A stretch of 64,000 nucleotides of DNA from Eubacteriales bacterium (GCA_030539285.1 JAUNSH010000005.1:21873-85872), one strand, 5' to 3'; positions 51,227-60,817 are shown, numbered from the stretch's first letter. Made by a program: numbers and translations. Notes: generated from the sequence alone by a model not told the origin.

Positions 51227-52456
51227 CTCGCTGTACAAGTGCATTTTGATACCGCCGTTTTGAAGATACTGATATACATTCTCGATACGGCGCTGTACAT
51301 CTTCATTATCAAATAAATCTGTTCTCCATGCACGGAATGCCGCAATATGGGTATCTATGTCTGTGAAGAAATAATCCGTCACATTATAAGCGATATACTG
51401 ACTATCCTCGTAGACGATGTGGGAGGTTAGATCACTGATTGGAATCAACTGCCCATGAATCAGTGTGTAAGCATCGGGAATTTGACTTTCCTGAGTGTCG
51501 TAAATCATAACATAGCCGATTTTGATTGCATCGCCCTGTACCCGAAAACAATCCGCCTGACTTTGGGGAATAATAACAGAAAATACCTTGGCAGTATCCT
51601 CCCCAGAAGCACCGACTGGGAAGAAATAATCATCCACTGAGGACTCGTGTATCCCAATCAGCTGATACTGCACATCCTCCGGCAGATTACTGTCAAAAAT
51701 GGTTCCTTCTGGAGGATCGTCGTAGAGAAAATAGGGAGCTGGGGATACCGGGTGAATGACGGTTTTTTCGGAGTTATGAATCAGTTTGGCACATGATTCA
51801 TAATATGCGCTGGTTACTTCCGCACGTCTATCCGTTTCCAAAAGTGTTTTGCCAAAGAAATCCTGCAAATCTGTTTCCACTTGCTGGGCCAGCTTCGGGT
51901 CGGCTTCTGCTGGTGAGATCGGCTCGGGATAAACAATTTCATCGATTGTTTTTTCCACAAAGGAAACACTGCACATCCAGTCCTGTCCAAAGACAAAATT
52001 GTTGTTGGTCAGGATCAAATAATAGTGGTCGTTCGACAGTGGCTTTTCCAGTTCTGTCAGATCGTATGCCCTGGATAGATCGATGGTCATAGTTCCGATG
52101 CTGTGCACGGGAATTGTGGTTTCAGTGAAAATCACTTCTCCATGAGCGGGGATTTCCTGGCCATCTGACCAGCGTTCCAATTTCACCTTTTTCTGGAAAT
52201 GGAGGGTTTTATCAGATTTGTTCTCGACATTGATTTCAATGATCCCATTTCCCCGATAGGCAGAATGGAAAGCCAGATCGTCATCGGAGAGACTGTTAAA
52301 CAGGATGGGCGCACAGGCTATCAGTCCCAGTGCGATGAGAATTGCCGCCAGCAGAATGGCAATCCATTTTCTTGACCGTATACGCGAAGTGCGTGCTTCC
52401 GCAATGTAGCAGTCCTGAATCTCGCCAATGGCGTCCTGCAATCGGATTGCACTCAT
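51224..52456 (-). CDS. Membrane protein, probable anti-sigma factor
   Basis: A 410-residue bitopic protein: a cytoplasmic N-terminus of about 28 residues (basic end TSRIRSRKW), one transmembrane helix (about 29-51) and a 350-residue outer domain with no motif I recognise. Position (4-base overlap with the sigma gene upstream) and topology are those of an anti-sigma factor. The outer domain has many beta-like stretches and several Tyr/Asp-rich segments (SVDDYFFPVG, YEDSQYIAYNVTDYFF). It does not resemble the RsiV-type protein at 11699. AAGGAGG lies 10 bases before ATG 52456. Confidence 0.7.
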   Translation of the reverse strand: MSAIRLQDAIGEIQDCYIAEARTSRIRSRKWIAILLAAILIALGLIACAPILFNSLSDDDLAFHSAYRGNGIIEINVENKSDKTLHFQKKVKLERWSDGQEIPAHGEVIFTETTIPVHSIGTMTIDLSRAYDLTELEKPLSNDHYYLILTNNNFVFGQDWMCSVSFVEKTIDEIVYPEPISPAEADPKLAQQVETDLQDFFGKTLLETDRRAEVTSAYYESCAKLIHNSEKTVIHPVSPAPYFLYDDPPEGTIFDSNLPEDVQYQLIGIHESSVDDYFFPVGASGEDTAKVFSVIIPQSQADCFRVQGDAIKIGYVMIYDTQESQIPDAYTLIHGQLIPISDLTSHIVYEDSQYIAYNVTDYFFTDIDTHIAAFRAWRTDLFDNEDVQRRIENVYQYLQNGGIKMHLYSE

Positions 52457-53013
52457 AGAAAAACAACCTCCTTTTTCAGGCAAAGTCTCAATTTTTCTCT
52501 GGTTCGCAGCAATGTCATTTTCACTTTGCTCTCGCTCCAAGAAAAACGCTGAGCAATTTCAAAAATAGAATCGCAATACCAGTAACGGCATACGAAGACC
52601 TGTCGCTGCTGCACTGGCAGTCCAGCCAGAAAGTCATTCAGAATGGATGCCAGTTCACGGTTATTGAGCGCCTCATCGATTGTGTGATTGGCGGGAATGC
52701 AATTCGCCAGTTCCTCCAGAGACAGATCCGCTTCGGTACCGCCGCGTTTCCCAGCGGTATTCATGCGGTGCTTTTTCAAAGCAAGTCTGCGGGTGATTTT
52801 TCCGAGAAATGTAGATAATACTTCCGGCCTATGGGGCGGCATGGAATTCCAAGCGCCAAGGTATGTATCATTCACACTTTCCTCCGCATCCTCATAGTGC
52901 GTGAGAATATGATTGGCGATGGAGAATAAGTATTTTTCGTATTTCTTTTTCGTTTCCGAAATTGCTGTTTCCTGCCGATTCCAATACAGGTCAACGATTT
53001 GCGTGTCGTCCAC
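52453..53013 (-). CDS. ECF-type sigma factor
   Basis: A 186-residue sigma-70 family protein. Region 2 is at about 20-85 (YLFSIANHILTHYEDAEESVNDTYLGAWN, read in two parts around DAEESV) and region 4 at about 130-180 (LPVQQRQVFVCRYWY, then FSWSESKVKMTLLRTREKL). I choose GTG 53013, 7 bases after AAGGAGG; an ATG at 53055 would place that site inside the gene. Coupled to the membrane protein downstream, forming the second sigma/anti-sigma pair of the window. Confidence 0.85.
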   Translation of the reverse strand: MDDTQIVDLYWNRQETAISETKKKYEKYLFSIANHILTHYEDAEESVNDTYLGAWNSMPPHRPEVLSTFLGKITRRLALKKHRMNTAGKRGGTEADLSLEELANCIPANHTIDEALNNRELASILNDFLAGLPVQQRQVFVCRYWYCDSIFEIAQRFSWSESKVKMTLLRTREKLRLCLKKEVVFL

Positions 53014-53183
53014 TGCCCAACCTCCTTTTGCGTGAAAAATAGAAAGGCCTTTCACTTATATACTACCGCTAAAAAATGATTTGTCACATACTATTTGTTC
53101 TGGCGATAACAATTTCTGGACGAATAGCGTTTCATCTGCTTCTGTGGTAGTGTTGTGAGCTGATACAGAAGGGGGGATACGAC

Positions 53184-54335
53184 ATGGCAAAACGAAGACC
53201 CGCCGGTGATGGGCTGGTGCGCAAGCGCGCGGATGGACGTTGGGAGGGCAGAATTGTAGTGGGACACAAGGCAGACGGCAGTCCCATTTTCCGCTCGGTG
53301 TTCGCCAAAACCCAGGGGGAGCTGCTGAAAAAGCTCCACAGCCGAATCGAAGAATACCGGGATGTGGAGCTGACGGAGGAATCGGATCTGACGCTGGGAC
53401 AGTGGCTGGACAAATGGCTGTCGGATTATATTAGCCTGACCATCCGGGAAAGCACCCTGAATCACTATATGAGCATGGCAGAGAATCAGGTCAAGCCCCT
53501 GCTGGGGGACGAGAAAATCGGCTCCATTACTACCGCCGACATCCAGAAAATGTACAACTGGCTCCGGGAGAATGGACGGGTGAGAGAGCACTACGAGAAG
53601 GGAAACGCCCTGTCCGACAGCATGATCCGCAGCGTTCACATGATGCTCCATCAGGCGCTGGACGTGGCGGTGCGGGAGCATCTGATCCCGAAAAATCCCA
53701 CCGAGGGCACCATCGTTCCCAAGGCCAATTACGCGCCCAAGCAGATCCTTTCCGAGGAACAGCTGGAAACATTCATGGAGGTGCTGAAGCAGGACCCGCT
53801 GTGGTTTGACTTCTTCTACACGGAGCTGACCACGGGAATGCGCCGGGGCGAGATTTGCGGTCTCAAGTGGCAGGACTTTGAGGAAGCCTCCGGCAGGCTC
53901 CATATCCGCCGCTCCGTTGGCGCCCGGAAAGGCGGCGGTGTCCGGGTGGGCGAGACGAAAACCGAGTCTGGCGCCAGAACCATCCTCCTGCCGCCCAGCA
54001 CTGCAGAGCTGCTGAAGCAGCGGAAAAAAAGCTCCTACAGCGATTGGATCTTCCACAATCCCATCGTGCCGGAGCTGCCCCTGAACCCGGCCAGTGCGTA
54101 CCGGTACCTGAAAGTCCTGCTGCGAAAGGCAGAACTTCCGCCCATACGCTTTCATGATTTAAGACATACATTCGCGACTCATGCCCTGACCAGCGGTGTG
54201 GATGCCAAGACCCTGTCCGGCATTCTGGGGCACACCAACGCATCCTTCACGCTGGACACCTACACCCACATGACCACGGATATGCACAGGAAGGCGGCAG
54301 GGGTCGTGGGCGGTTTTCTGGACGAAATTATGTGA
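53184..54335 (+). CDS. Tyrosine recombinase (phage-type integrase)
   Basis: A 383-residue integrase. N-terminal arm-binding AP2-like domain (about 1-50: GRWEGRIVVGHKADG), SAM-like core-binding domain (about 65-165), catalytic domain with Arg in TGMRRGEICGL (about 217), HDLRHTFATH (about 323-332), LGHTN (His about 349) and Tyr in DTYTHM (about 359). All six active-site positions appear present. It is followed 9 bases later by a second, related integrase gene that is cut in half. Confidence 0.95.
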   Translation: MAKRRPAGDGLVRKRADGRWEGRIVVGHKADGSPIFRSVFAKTQGELLKKLHSRIEEYRDVELTEESDLTLGQWLDKWLSDYISLTIRESTLNHYMSMAENQVKPLLGDEKIGSITTADIQKMYNWLRENGRVREHYEKGNALSDSMIRSVHMMLHQALDVAVREHLIPKNPTEGTIVPKANYAPKQILSEEQLETFMEVLKQDPLWFDFFYTELTTGMRRGEICGLKWQDFEEASGRLHIRRSVGARKGGGVRVGETKTESGARTILLPPSTAELLKQRKKSSYSDWIFHNPIVPELPLNPASAYRYLKVLLRKAELPPIRFHDLRHTFATHALTSGVDAKTLSGILGHTNASFTLDTYTHMTTDMHRKAAGVVGGFLDEIM

Positions 54336-54344
54336 GGAAAAGCC

Positions 54345-55322
54345 ATGGCAAAGAAACGAAAAAGCGGAACAGGGACCCTGCGGAAACGGAAGGACGGGCG
54401 CTGGGAGGGCCGGGTGGTCATCGGGTATGATGATAAGGGTCTGCCGAAAACCAAAAACGTGCTGGGGAAAACCCGTACGGAATGTCTGGAAAAGATGAAA
54501 AAGCTGCGGGAGGAATGCGCCCCTCCCGTCCGCAAATGTCGGGAGGATATGCCCTTCGGGGAGTGGATGGCGTTCTGGTATGAAACCTACTGCAAGCCCC
54601 AGATCAGCCTCAGAACCCAGGAGGGCTACGCCGACCGCATCTACAAGCACATCATCCCGGAGCTGGGGCACATTCCGCTGAACAAGCTGACCCAGAACGA
54701 TTTGCAGCAGTTTTATGCCAGGCTGAAAACCAGCGGACGGCTGATCCGGGTGGAGCAGTTTGGCCCGGGACTTTCCGACCGCATGGTGCGGGTCTGCCAC
54801 GCCAGCTGCCGCTCGGCACTGGAAAAAGCGGTGCAGGAGGGACTGATCCGCATCAATCCCGCCATCGGCTGCAAGCTGCCGCCCAAGAAGAGTCGGGAGA
54901 TGCAGGTGCTGACCCAGGAGGAAATGCAGCGGTTTCTGATACAGGCAAGGCAGGATGGATACTATGAATTGTTCCTGCTGGAGCTGGGCACGGGCATGCG
55001 GCTGGGGGAGATTCTGGCGCTGCAATGGACCGACCTGAATTTCAGAACCGGGGAGCTGCAGATCGACAAATCCATGTGCTATCTCGGCGGCAAGCTGCAA
55101 ATCACCGAGCCGAAAACCAAGTCCTCTATCCGTACCGTGATTCTGCCGCCTGCCCTGCTGGAGGTGCTGAAAGCGTATCAGCAGACCGTGACTTCCCGCT
55201 GGATATTCCCATCCCCGGCGAAGGAGGATTCACCCCTGACCCAGAATTATGTGCGACGGAGAATGCAGCAAACCCTGGAACGGGCAGGCTGCAAGGTGGT
55301 TCGTTTTCACGATTTGAGACAC
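54345..55322 (+). pseudogene. Second tyrosine recombinase, cut at HDLRH
   Basis: The N-terminal 326 residues of an integrase related to the preceding one (GRWEGRVVIGYDDKG; catalytic Arg in TGMRLGEILAL; VRFHDLRH). Similarity ends exactly after HDLRH at 55322; the sequence then becomes the end of the serine-recombinase element, adding 33 foreign residues up to 55424. The second histidine and the nucleophile tyrosine are lost. The missing 3' part should lie beyond the far end of the inserted element, outside this window. Confidence 0.9.
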
Positions 55323-55383
55323 CCTTATGTCAAGCTCAGACTAAAAAATCTTGAACCGACTTTTGTTTGGTTTCGGCTTATAA

Positions 55384-56937
55384 TCAAGCCTGTTCCAAGC
55401 AAAAGTCTTTTGTTTTCCAGATGATCTCAACCTGATTTCCGGGATACACATATACTTTTTCAATAAGCGCCTCGGCCAGCGCAGGGGTTAGGGAACCGGC
55501 GTTCACAACTGTTTCGGCCAGGTCCCTTGCATTGTCCTGCTTCAGATGATTGGCCTTGGATTGAATGACGCTGGCAGCAAGGGAACTTTTAATCCTTGTC
55601 AGACGGTTCAGTTCTTCATCAAGGACGGTCTTTCGTTCCAGATAGGTGGCCTTGTCAATGACCTGCATCAGCCAGTCCTCATAGAGCTGCCGTTTCTTAG
55701 TGTTCAGACTGGCGATACGCTTTTCATATTCGCTTAACTCTGCGTATTGCAATTCCGTGTCACTGAGCCGGGATAAATCATCCATGTTCAGGATGATTTG
55801 TGCCTGTTTGCAGATAAGTTCATACAGGAGGCTCTCCAGTTCCTTTTCCGGGATATGCAGTCCATAGCAAGGAGCTGACTGATCAGCTTTAGTATAGAAG
55901 CAACCAAAGAACGGCTCTTTATTTGCCCGTCGGGTCAAAGCGTGTTGGCAGCATCCACAGAAAACCTTCTGCCGGAGAGCATACACCGCTTGGTTTTTCT
56001 TTTCACATTTGAACCGCCGGATATTTTTTTGTGCCCGGTCAAAAAGCTCCTTTTCTATAATCGCCGGATGATGATCGGGGATTTTGAACCATTCGCTTTC
56101 ATCCCGCTTGCGAACATGTCTGCTTCCAACATCCACTACCTTACGTTTTCTCATGATGTAGGTTCCGATGTAGCGTTCATCCTCCAGCAGTCGCAGAACG
56201 GTAGCACGGGACCAGATATGGCAGCATCGGGAAACATCATGGTAGTTCTTTCCCTTGGATGCTTTGTGTTCTCCCGGCGTCAAAATGCTCTTTTCAAACA
56301 GAGCTTCAATGATCGTCTGGATTTTGCAGCCCTGGGCAGCCATCTCAAAAATCAGCCGGACATTGGGGGCTGTTTCTTCATCCGGTTCCATCCGGCCATC
56401 GACGCTTTTCCGATAACCGTAGGGACAGATGACGCTCTGATACTCTCCGGCCTTCATCTTGACATACTTGGCGGACTTATATTTTACTGACAGGTCCCGA
56501 CTGTAAAATTCACTGATGAGATATTTGAACGCCACATTGATACCGCCGGTGTCCTCATGGTATTTTGCGCTGTCATATTCATCGTTGAGAGAAATGAAGC
56601 GGATGCCGTAGATAGGAAAGACACGCTCCATGAAATAACCGACCTCAATGCTGTTGCGCCCGAACCGGGAGAAGTCTTTGACGATGATGCAGTTGACCTG
56701 GGACTGCCGGACCATTTCCAGCAGTTCCTGCATAGCGGGACGCTCAAAGTTGGTTCCGGTATAACCGTTGTCAACGAACTCCAGCACTTCGGCACCGGCC
56801 AGCTCATCCATGGTGTCTACATAGTGGTGCAGGGCTTTCAGCTGGTTTACGATGCTCAGGCTGTCCACTTTGCTGTCCTCAGAGGAAAGCCGTACATATA
56901 AAGCGATGGTATAAGCGGCGATGTTCTCTCTACTCAT
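55384..56937 (-). CDS. Large serine recombinase (third in operon)
   Basis: A 517-residue large serine recombinase. The resolvase domain (about 1-150) has the catalytic serine in ALYVRLSSEDS (about 18), the Arg pair in KDFSRFGRNSIEVGYF and the YGIRFISLND strand. The recombinase domain (about 165-270, PYGYRKS), a zinc-ribbon (CGCCQHAL, then CFYTKAD and CYGLH) and a C-terminal coiled coil (about 385-450) follow. It overlaps the gene before it by 8 bases. Together the three proteins presumably carry out integration and excision of the element. Confidence 0.95.
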   Translation of the reverse strand: MSRENIAAYTIALYVRLSSEDSKVDSLSIVNQLKALHHYVDTMDELAGAEVLEFVDNGYTGTNFERPAMQELLEMVRQSQVNCIIVKDFSRFGRNSIEVGYFMERVFPIYGIRFISLNDEYDSAKYHEDTGGINVAFKYLISEFYSRDLSVKYKSAKYVKMKAGEYQSVICPYGYRKSVDGRMEPDEETAPNVRLIFEMAAQGCKIQTIIEALFEKSILTPGEHKASKGKNYHDVSRCCHIWSRATVLRLLEDERYIGTYIMRKRKVVDVGSRHVRKRDESEWFKIPDHHPAIIEKELFDRAQKNIRRFKCEKKNQAVYALRQKVFCGCCQHALTRRANKEPFFGCFYTKADQSAPCYGLHIPEKELESLLYELICKQAQIILNMDDLSRLSDTELQYAELSEYEKRIASLNTKKRQLYEDWLMQVIDKATYLERKTVLDEELNRLTRIKSSLAASVIQSKANHLKQDNARDLAETVVNAGSLTPALAEALIEKVYVYPGNQVEIIWKTKDFCLEQA

Positions 56938-58576
56938 CTGTAATCACCCCTTCCAGTTGCTCAAAAGCGTTACGGAAGCAGAAAACAATCTCAATATGGT
57001 CATTGTCATAGACAGTAATCCGCTCGATCAGCTGGTTTACCAGGGATGCAGTCAGTTCCGTGTCCCTGCCGATATGCTCCAGCCTGTCAGCAAGATCAGA
57101 TAACTGTTCCATTTGACTTTGTAGATTCTTTTGCTCATCCTCCAATGCCCGAACAATAGACATATCTGCCTGGATCGCTTCCTCGTAATCCAATTTCATG
57201 GACCGGAATTCGCTTCCGGTAAGAACGCCGGTAACGAAATTCTGATACAGGCTTTTTAGGAAGCCCTGGTTACGGCTGATCCGCTGGCGAAGCTCATAGA
57301 GCTGCCTATCAATACCTGACATTCGCTCGGCCAATTTGGAATCGGCTTTCTGCATCAGGGCTTTTTTATCCATGACTACGGCAGCTTCTTTCTGGATGAT
57401 GGTCAGGATGCTGCCGAACAGCTCCGTTTCCCACAGGCGGGGGGAACCGCTGCAATAGTCCTTGGCAATCCGGTCATTGGAGATACAGTGAAATATATAC
57501 TTCTCATGGCTGCGCTGCCGATGAAGGTTTTTGCCGCAATGTCCGCAGAAAATTTTCCCCCGCAAAACATTCTCCGTATATGGCACTTTGGAACTGGCCG
57601 CGCTTTTGCTTGCCTTTTCTTCCAGGATTGCTTGAACTTTTTGGAACAGTTCACGGCTTACCAGGGCTTCGTGCGTTCCCCGGACAGTGATCCATTCCTC
57701 TGGGTTGGTACAGACCTGCCGGTGTCCAACAGTTTTGCTTTTGCCCTGTACCATATCGCCGGTATAGACTTCCGACGTGAGAATCTTGGTTACAGTCCAG
57801 GTCTGCCATTTGCCGTTGCCTGCCAATCTGTTGTTGGGTATCCGTCCCTTGGATACGCCATAGTACCCAGGAGAGAGGATTCCACTTTCATTGAGCCTCC
57901 GCGCTATGGTGTTCGTAGGAACACCCTCGGAAGCCCAGCTGAAGATTTGCCGGACAACCGGCGCAGCTTCTTCATCTACAATAAGCTGATGGCAGTTATC
58001 CGCTGCCTTTTCATAGCCATAGGGTGGTCTTGCGCCGACAAACTCACCGGATTTCATGCTCTGGCGCTGCTGCGCTTTTACCTTGCGGCTGATGTCAAAG
58101 GCATAGGCTTCATTTATCATATTTTTCAGCGGCAGGATAACATGGTTACCATCGTTGTCCGGACTGATGCTGTCAAACTGGTCGTTGACGGAAATAAAGC
58201 GGATTCCATGGAGGGGAAAATACTTTTCAATATAATAGCCCGCATCGATGGTGTTGCGTCCCAGCCGGGAAAGGTCTTTGACCAGGATACAGTCAATGAT
58301 CCCGTTATCCGCATCCCGCAGCATCTGCTGGAAAGCGGGCCGCTCAAAGGTGCGGCCGGTCACACCGTTGTCCGTATAGATTTCCACGATCTGAATTTCA
58401 GGGTGTAGTGCGGCAAAGTTCTCCATGATCCGCTGTTGCGTTTCCAGGGATACGCCGTGGTCTCCTTTATCTTCTACGGAAAGGCGGATATACAATGCGG
58501 CTTTCCAGATTTTCATGCCGGTCAGCTCTTTGGCGGGAGCCGCCGCTGCCTGCTGTTTTCTGCTTTTCCGTGCCAT
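56930..58576 (-). CDS. Large serine recombinase (second in operon)
   Basis: A 548-residue large serine recombinase. Catalytic Ser in ALYIRLSVEDKG (about 33), KDLSRLGRNTIDAGYYIE, then recombinase domain with PPYGYEKA, zinc ribbon FCGHCGKNLHR with the later CISND and CSGS, and a coiled-coil segment (about 405-490). The N-terminal 25 residues (basic, Ala-rich) are an extension relative to its neighbours. Its start codon follows the stop of the first recombinase with no gap. Confidence 0.95.
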   Translation of the reverse strand: MARKSRKQQAAAAPAKELTGMKIWKAALYIRLSVEDKGDHGVSLETQQRIMENFAALHPEIQIVEIYTDNGVTGRTFERPAFQQMLRDADNGIIDCILVKDLSRLGRNTIDAGYYIEKYFPLHGIRFISVNDQFDSISPDNDGNHVILPLKNMINEAYAFDISRKVKAQQRQSMKSGEFVGARPPYGYEKAADNCHQLIVDEEAAPVVRQIFSWASEGVPTNTIARRLNESGILSPGYYGVSKGRIPNNRLAGNGKWQTWTVTKILTSEVYTGDMVQGKSKTVGHRQVCTNPEEWITVRGTHEALVSRELFQKVQAILEEKASKSAASSKVPYTENVLRGKIFCGHCGKNLHRQRSHEKYIFHCISNDRIAKDYCSGSPRLWETELFGSILTIIQKEAAVVMDKKALMQKADSKLAERMSGIDRQLYELRQRISRNQGFLKSLYQNFVTGVLTGSEFRSMKLDYEEAIQADMSIVRALEDEQKNLQSQMEQLSDLADRLEHIGRDTELTASLVNQLIERITVYDNDHIEIVFCFRNAFEQLEGVITDE

Positions 58577-60253
58577 TTATACCGCCTCCTTTTGCAGCAT
58601 GGCCTGTGTCCGCTCGGTCAGGGTGAAGCCAGGTTCCAGCGAAATGATGATACCGCGCTGCTGGAGCAGCTGTATCGCCTTATCGTACTCCGACTGATAG
58701 CGGAAGGTAATGTTCAGCTTTTCTTTTCCAACAACCTCGATGGACTGAATCAGAGCGATCACCGCACGGCGGTCAAGCTCGGTCATGGTGGAGAAGCGTT
58801 TGAAATGTTCCGCCCATCTCAGGCGCTCACTCGTGTTGTTGCTGGCGTTCTCCATCTTCTGCCGGAGCCGGTCAATGGCGGCTTGCAGCCGGGCCATATC
58901 GCTGGAATAATCATCCTTCAAGGTCTTGTACTCATCTTTGTCGAGGAAGCCGCTGACGAAGTTTTCGTACAAAGTGGATTTGAAGCGGCGAATCTGTGCC
59001 AGCTGCGCCTCATTGTCCGCAATCTGCATTTTATACTGCTCGATCAGCTCCCGATTGATCTGTTCCTCATTGATACTGTCCAGGAGCTGTTCTAGGGAGA
59101 CAACATTATTGATTTGTGCTTTTAGACTTTCCAGCACACAGGTTATCAGGTCATCCTCTTTTAGCATGACAGAGCTGGTGCAACCATTCTTTTTCCCTTT
59201 GGGGCAGAAATAGTAGAAATACTTTTTGTCCTTATAGGGGACGGTTTTCCGGGTCATACGTTCTCCGCAGCAGCCACAAATCAGGATACCGGAAAACAGG
59301 TACACCTTCTCATGGCCGGGGGAAGTGCGGGTGTCCAGCCCCAGGATTTTTTGAACCAGGTCGAAATCCTGCTCTCTTATGATTGCTTCATGGGCGTTTT
59401 CGACGCGAATCCATTGGGATTCCGGCTTATCAATCACGTCTTTGATTTTGTAATTGTGGGTCCCCTGACGGCCCTGGATCAGAACACCGGTATAGGTTTC
59501 ATCTTTCAGAATCCGCAGCACGGTGGTAGCAGACCAGCGGGCATCCTGACTGTCAGCAAATCCCTTCTTAGGGTGGGGCAGACCCCGGCTGATCTTATAG
59601 GCCAGCGGGGAAAGTACGCCAAGGTCGTTCAGTTCCTTGGCAATCTGGGCGGCACTGGCACCGTCTATTTTGCTTCGGAAAATGTCCTGGACCACTCTGG
59701 CTGTCTGTTCATCCGGTACAAGCTGGTTCTTGTTTTCCGGCGATTTCCGATAGCCATAAATGGGGCAGGCCCCTACATAATCGCCATCTTTCCGCTTGGT
59801 CAGCAGGGCGCTCCGGGTCTTTACGGAAATGTCATGGCAATAAGCGTCGTTGATAATGCTTTTCATGGAGACGGTCAAATCGTCTCCGGGATTGTCGTTG
59901 GCGGTGTCGATTCCGTCTGTGATTGCGATAAAGCGGACGCCATAGGCCGGGAAAATCTGGCGCAGATAGCGCCCGGTCTCGATGTACTCACGCCCCAACC
60001 GGGAAAGGTCTTTGACGATCACGCAGTTGATTTTTCCGCTGCGGATGTCATCCATCATTTCCTGAAAAGCAGGGCGATCAAACAGGATACCGCTGTAACC
60101 ATCGTCGATCCGTTCCGACACCAGCTCAATTTCCGGGTGGCCTTTGAGAAAATCTGCAATCAGTTTTTTCTGATTGGTAATACTGTCGCTTTCGATCATA
60201 CGGTCATCCGCATAAGAAAGACGGACATACTCAGTTGCCTGATATTTTGGCAT
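58577..60253 (-). CDS. Large serine recombinase (first in operon)
   Basis: A 558-residue large serine recombinase. Catalytic Ser in EYVRLSYADD (about 13), KDLSRLGREYIETGRYL, PIYGYRKS, zinc ribbon ICGCCGERMTRK with FYYFCPKGKKNGC, and a long coiled coil (about 375-470). It has a GGAGTG site behind a palindromic hairpin in the leader. First gene of the three-recombinase operon. Confidence 0.95.
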   Translation of the reverse strand: MPKYQATEYVRLSYADDRMIESDSITNQKKLIADFLKGHPEIELVSERIDDGYSGILFDRPAFQEMMDDIRSGKINCVIVKDLSRLGREYIETGRYLRQIFPAYGVRFIAITDGIDTANDNPGDDLTVSMKSIINDAYCHDISVKTRSALLTKRKDGDYVGACPIYGYRKSPENKNQLVPDEQTARVVQDIFRSKIDGASAAQIAKELNDLGVLSPLAYKISRGLPHPKKGFADSQDARWSATTVLRILKDETYTGVLIQGRQGTHNYKIKDVIDKPESQWIRVENAHEAIIREQDFDLVQKILGLDTRTSPGHEKVYLFSGILICGCCGERMTRKTVPYKDKKYFYYFCPKGKKNGCTSSVMLKEDDLITCVLESLKAQINNVVSLEQLLDSINEEQINRELIEQYKMQIADNEAQLAQIRRFKSTLYENFVSGFLDKDEYKTLKDDYSSDMARLQAAIDRLRQKMENASNNTSERLRWAEHFKRFSTMTELDRRAVIALIQSIEVVGKEKLNITFRYQSEYDKAIQLLQQRGIIISLEPGFTLTERTQAMLQKEAV

Positions 60254-60272
60254 AAAGCATCACACTCCTTTG

Positions 60273-60296
60273 GATTTACGGACTCTCCCGTAAATC
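60273..60296 (-). promoter_or_regulatory. Hairpin in the recombinase leader
   Basis: A perfect 9-bp inverted repeat GATTTACGG / CCGTAAATC with a 6-base loop, directly upstream of the ribosome site of the first recombinase. It could be an operator or a translation-control hairpin. The 60297-60376 stretch before it shows nothing clear. Confidence 0.55.
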
Positions 60297-60376
60297 AAGG
60301 GCTGTGATTTGTCTATGTAATTCTTTTTCCGCCCTCAATATAGCATGGCTGTCGGAAGAAAGTCCATGATGTCGAT

Positions 60377-60613
60377 TTAGAGGAGAAGCCCTTTCAGGCT
60401 TTCCTCAAGCGTCAATCCATTGTCATTGAATCTTGCCCGGACCGTAAACTTACCGCAGCGGAAGCAGTACGGATTTTTGATTTGCCGAACATACTCGGCA
60501 ATGCGTTCCTCCCTGGGCAGGTTCTTATCAACAGTTACATCACGAATGTCAACCAGCACAGCAGGCGTTTCCTCTGTCAGAGTGCCGGTATTTACAGATT
60601 GGGTTTGACTCAT
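60377..60613 (-). CDS. Small CxxC protein of the element
   Basis: A 78-residue protein: variable N-terminus, then VDIRDVTVDKNLPREERIAEYV, KNPYCFRCGKFTVRARF and TLEESLKGLLL. Similar small proteins (DUF6870-type, from memory) sit near recombinase or relaxase genes in clostridial elements. The single CFRC pair could bind metal in a dimer. I start at ATG 60613, 7 bases after AAGGAGG; the ATG two codons upstream is too close to it. Confidence 0.78.
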   Translation of the reverse strand: MSQTQSVNTGTLTEETPAVLVDIRDVTVDKNLPREERIAEYVRQIKNPYCFRCGKFTVRARFNDNGLTLEESLKGLLL

Positions 60614-60625
60614 TTCCATACCTCC

Positions 60626-60817
60626 TTACGGTGAGTTATGTTCCATGCGGAATGAAACACCATGCGCCGCAAACAGATACGCTTGTGGCGGCAGGTCTTG
60701 CATCCCACAGAAAACAGCCGCACCGTTTAAAATGAGGCCGTATAACATACGACATAGCCCGGTGCGGCTGTTATTGTAGTTACAAGATGAATGTTCAATG
60801 TTCGCCACTTTTGCCAC
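60626..60817 (-). CDS. Doubtful small ORF with internal hairpin
   Basis: A 63-codon frame from GTG 60817. It has a weak ribosome site. The coding stretch contains a perfect 13-bp inverted repeat (AACAGCCGCACCG at 60713-60725, CGGTGCGGCTGTT at 60760-60772) with a 34-base loop. Either a small Cys-containing protein or, as likely, an RNA structure upstream of the small CxxC gene that happens to be open. Confidence 0.3.
   Translation of the reverse strand: MAKVANIEHSSCNYNNSRTGLCRMLYGLILNGAAVFCGMQDLPPQAYLFAAHGVSFRMEHNSP

Noticed and set aside
53184-55322. Recombinase-in-trio (RIT) element
   Set aside because: Only two tandem tyrosine recombinases are visible, the second one cut; a third cannot be shown in this window.
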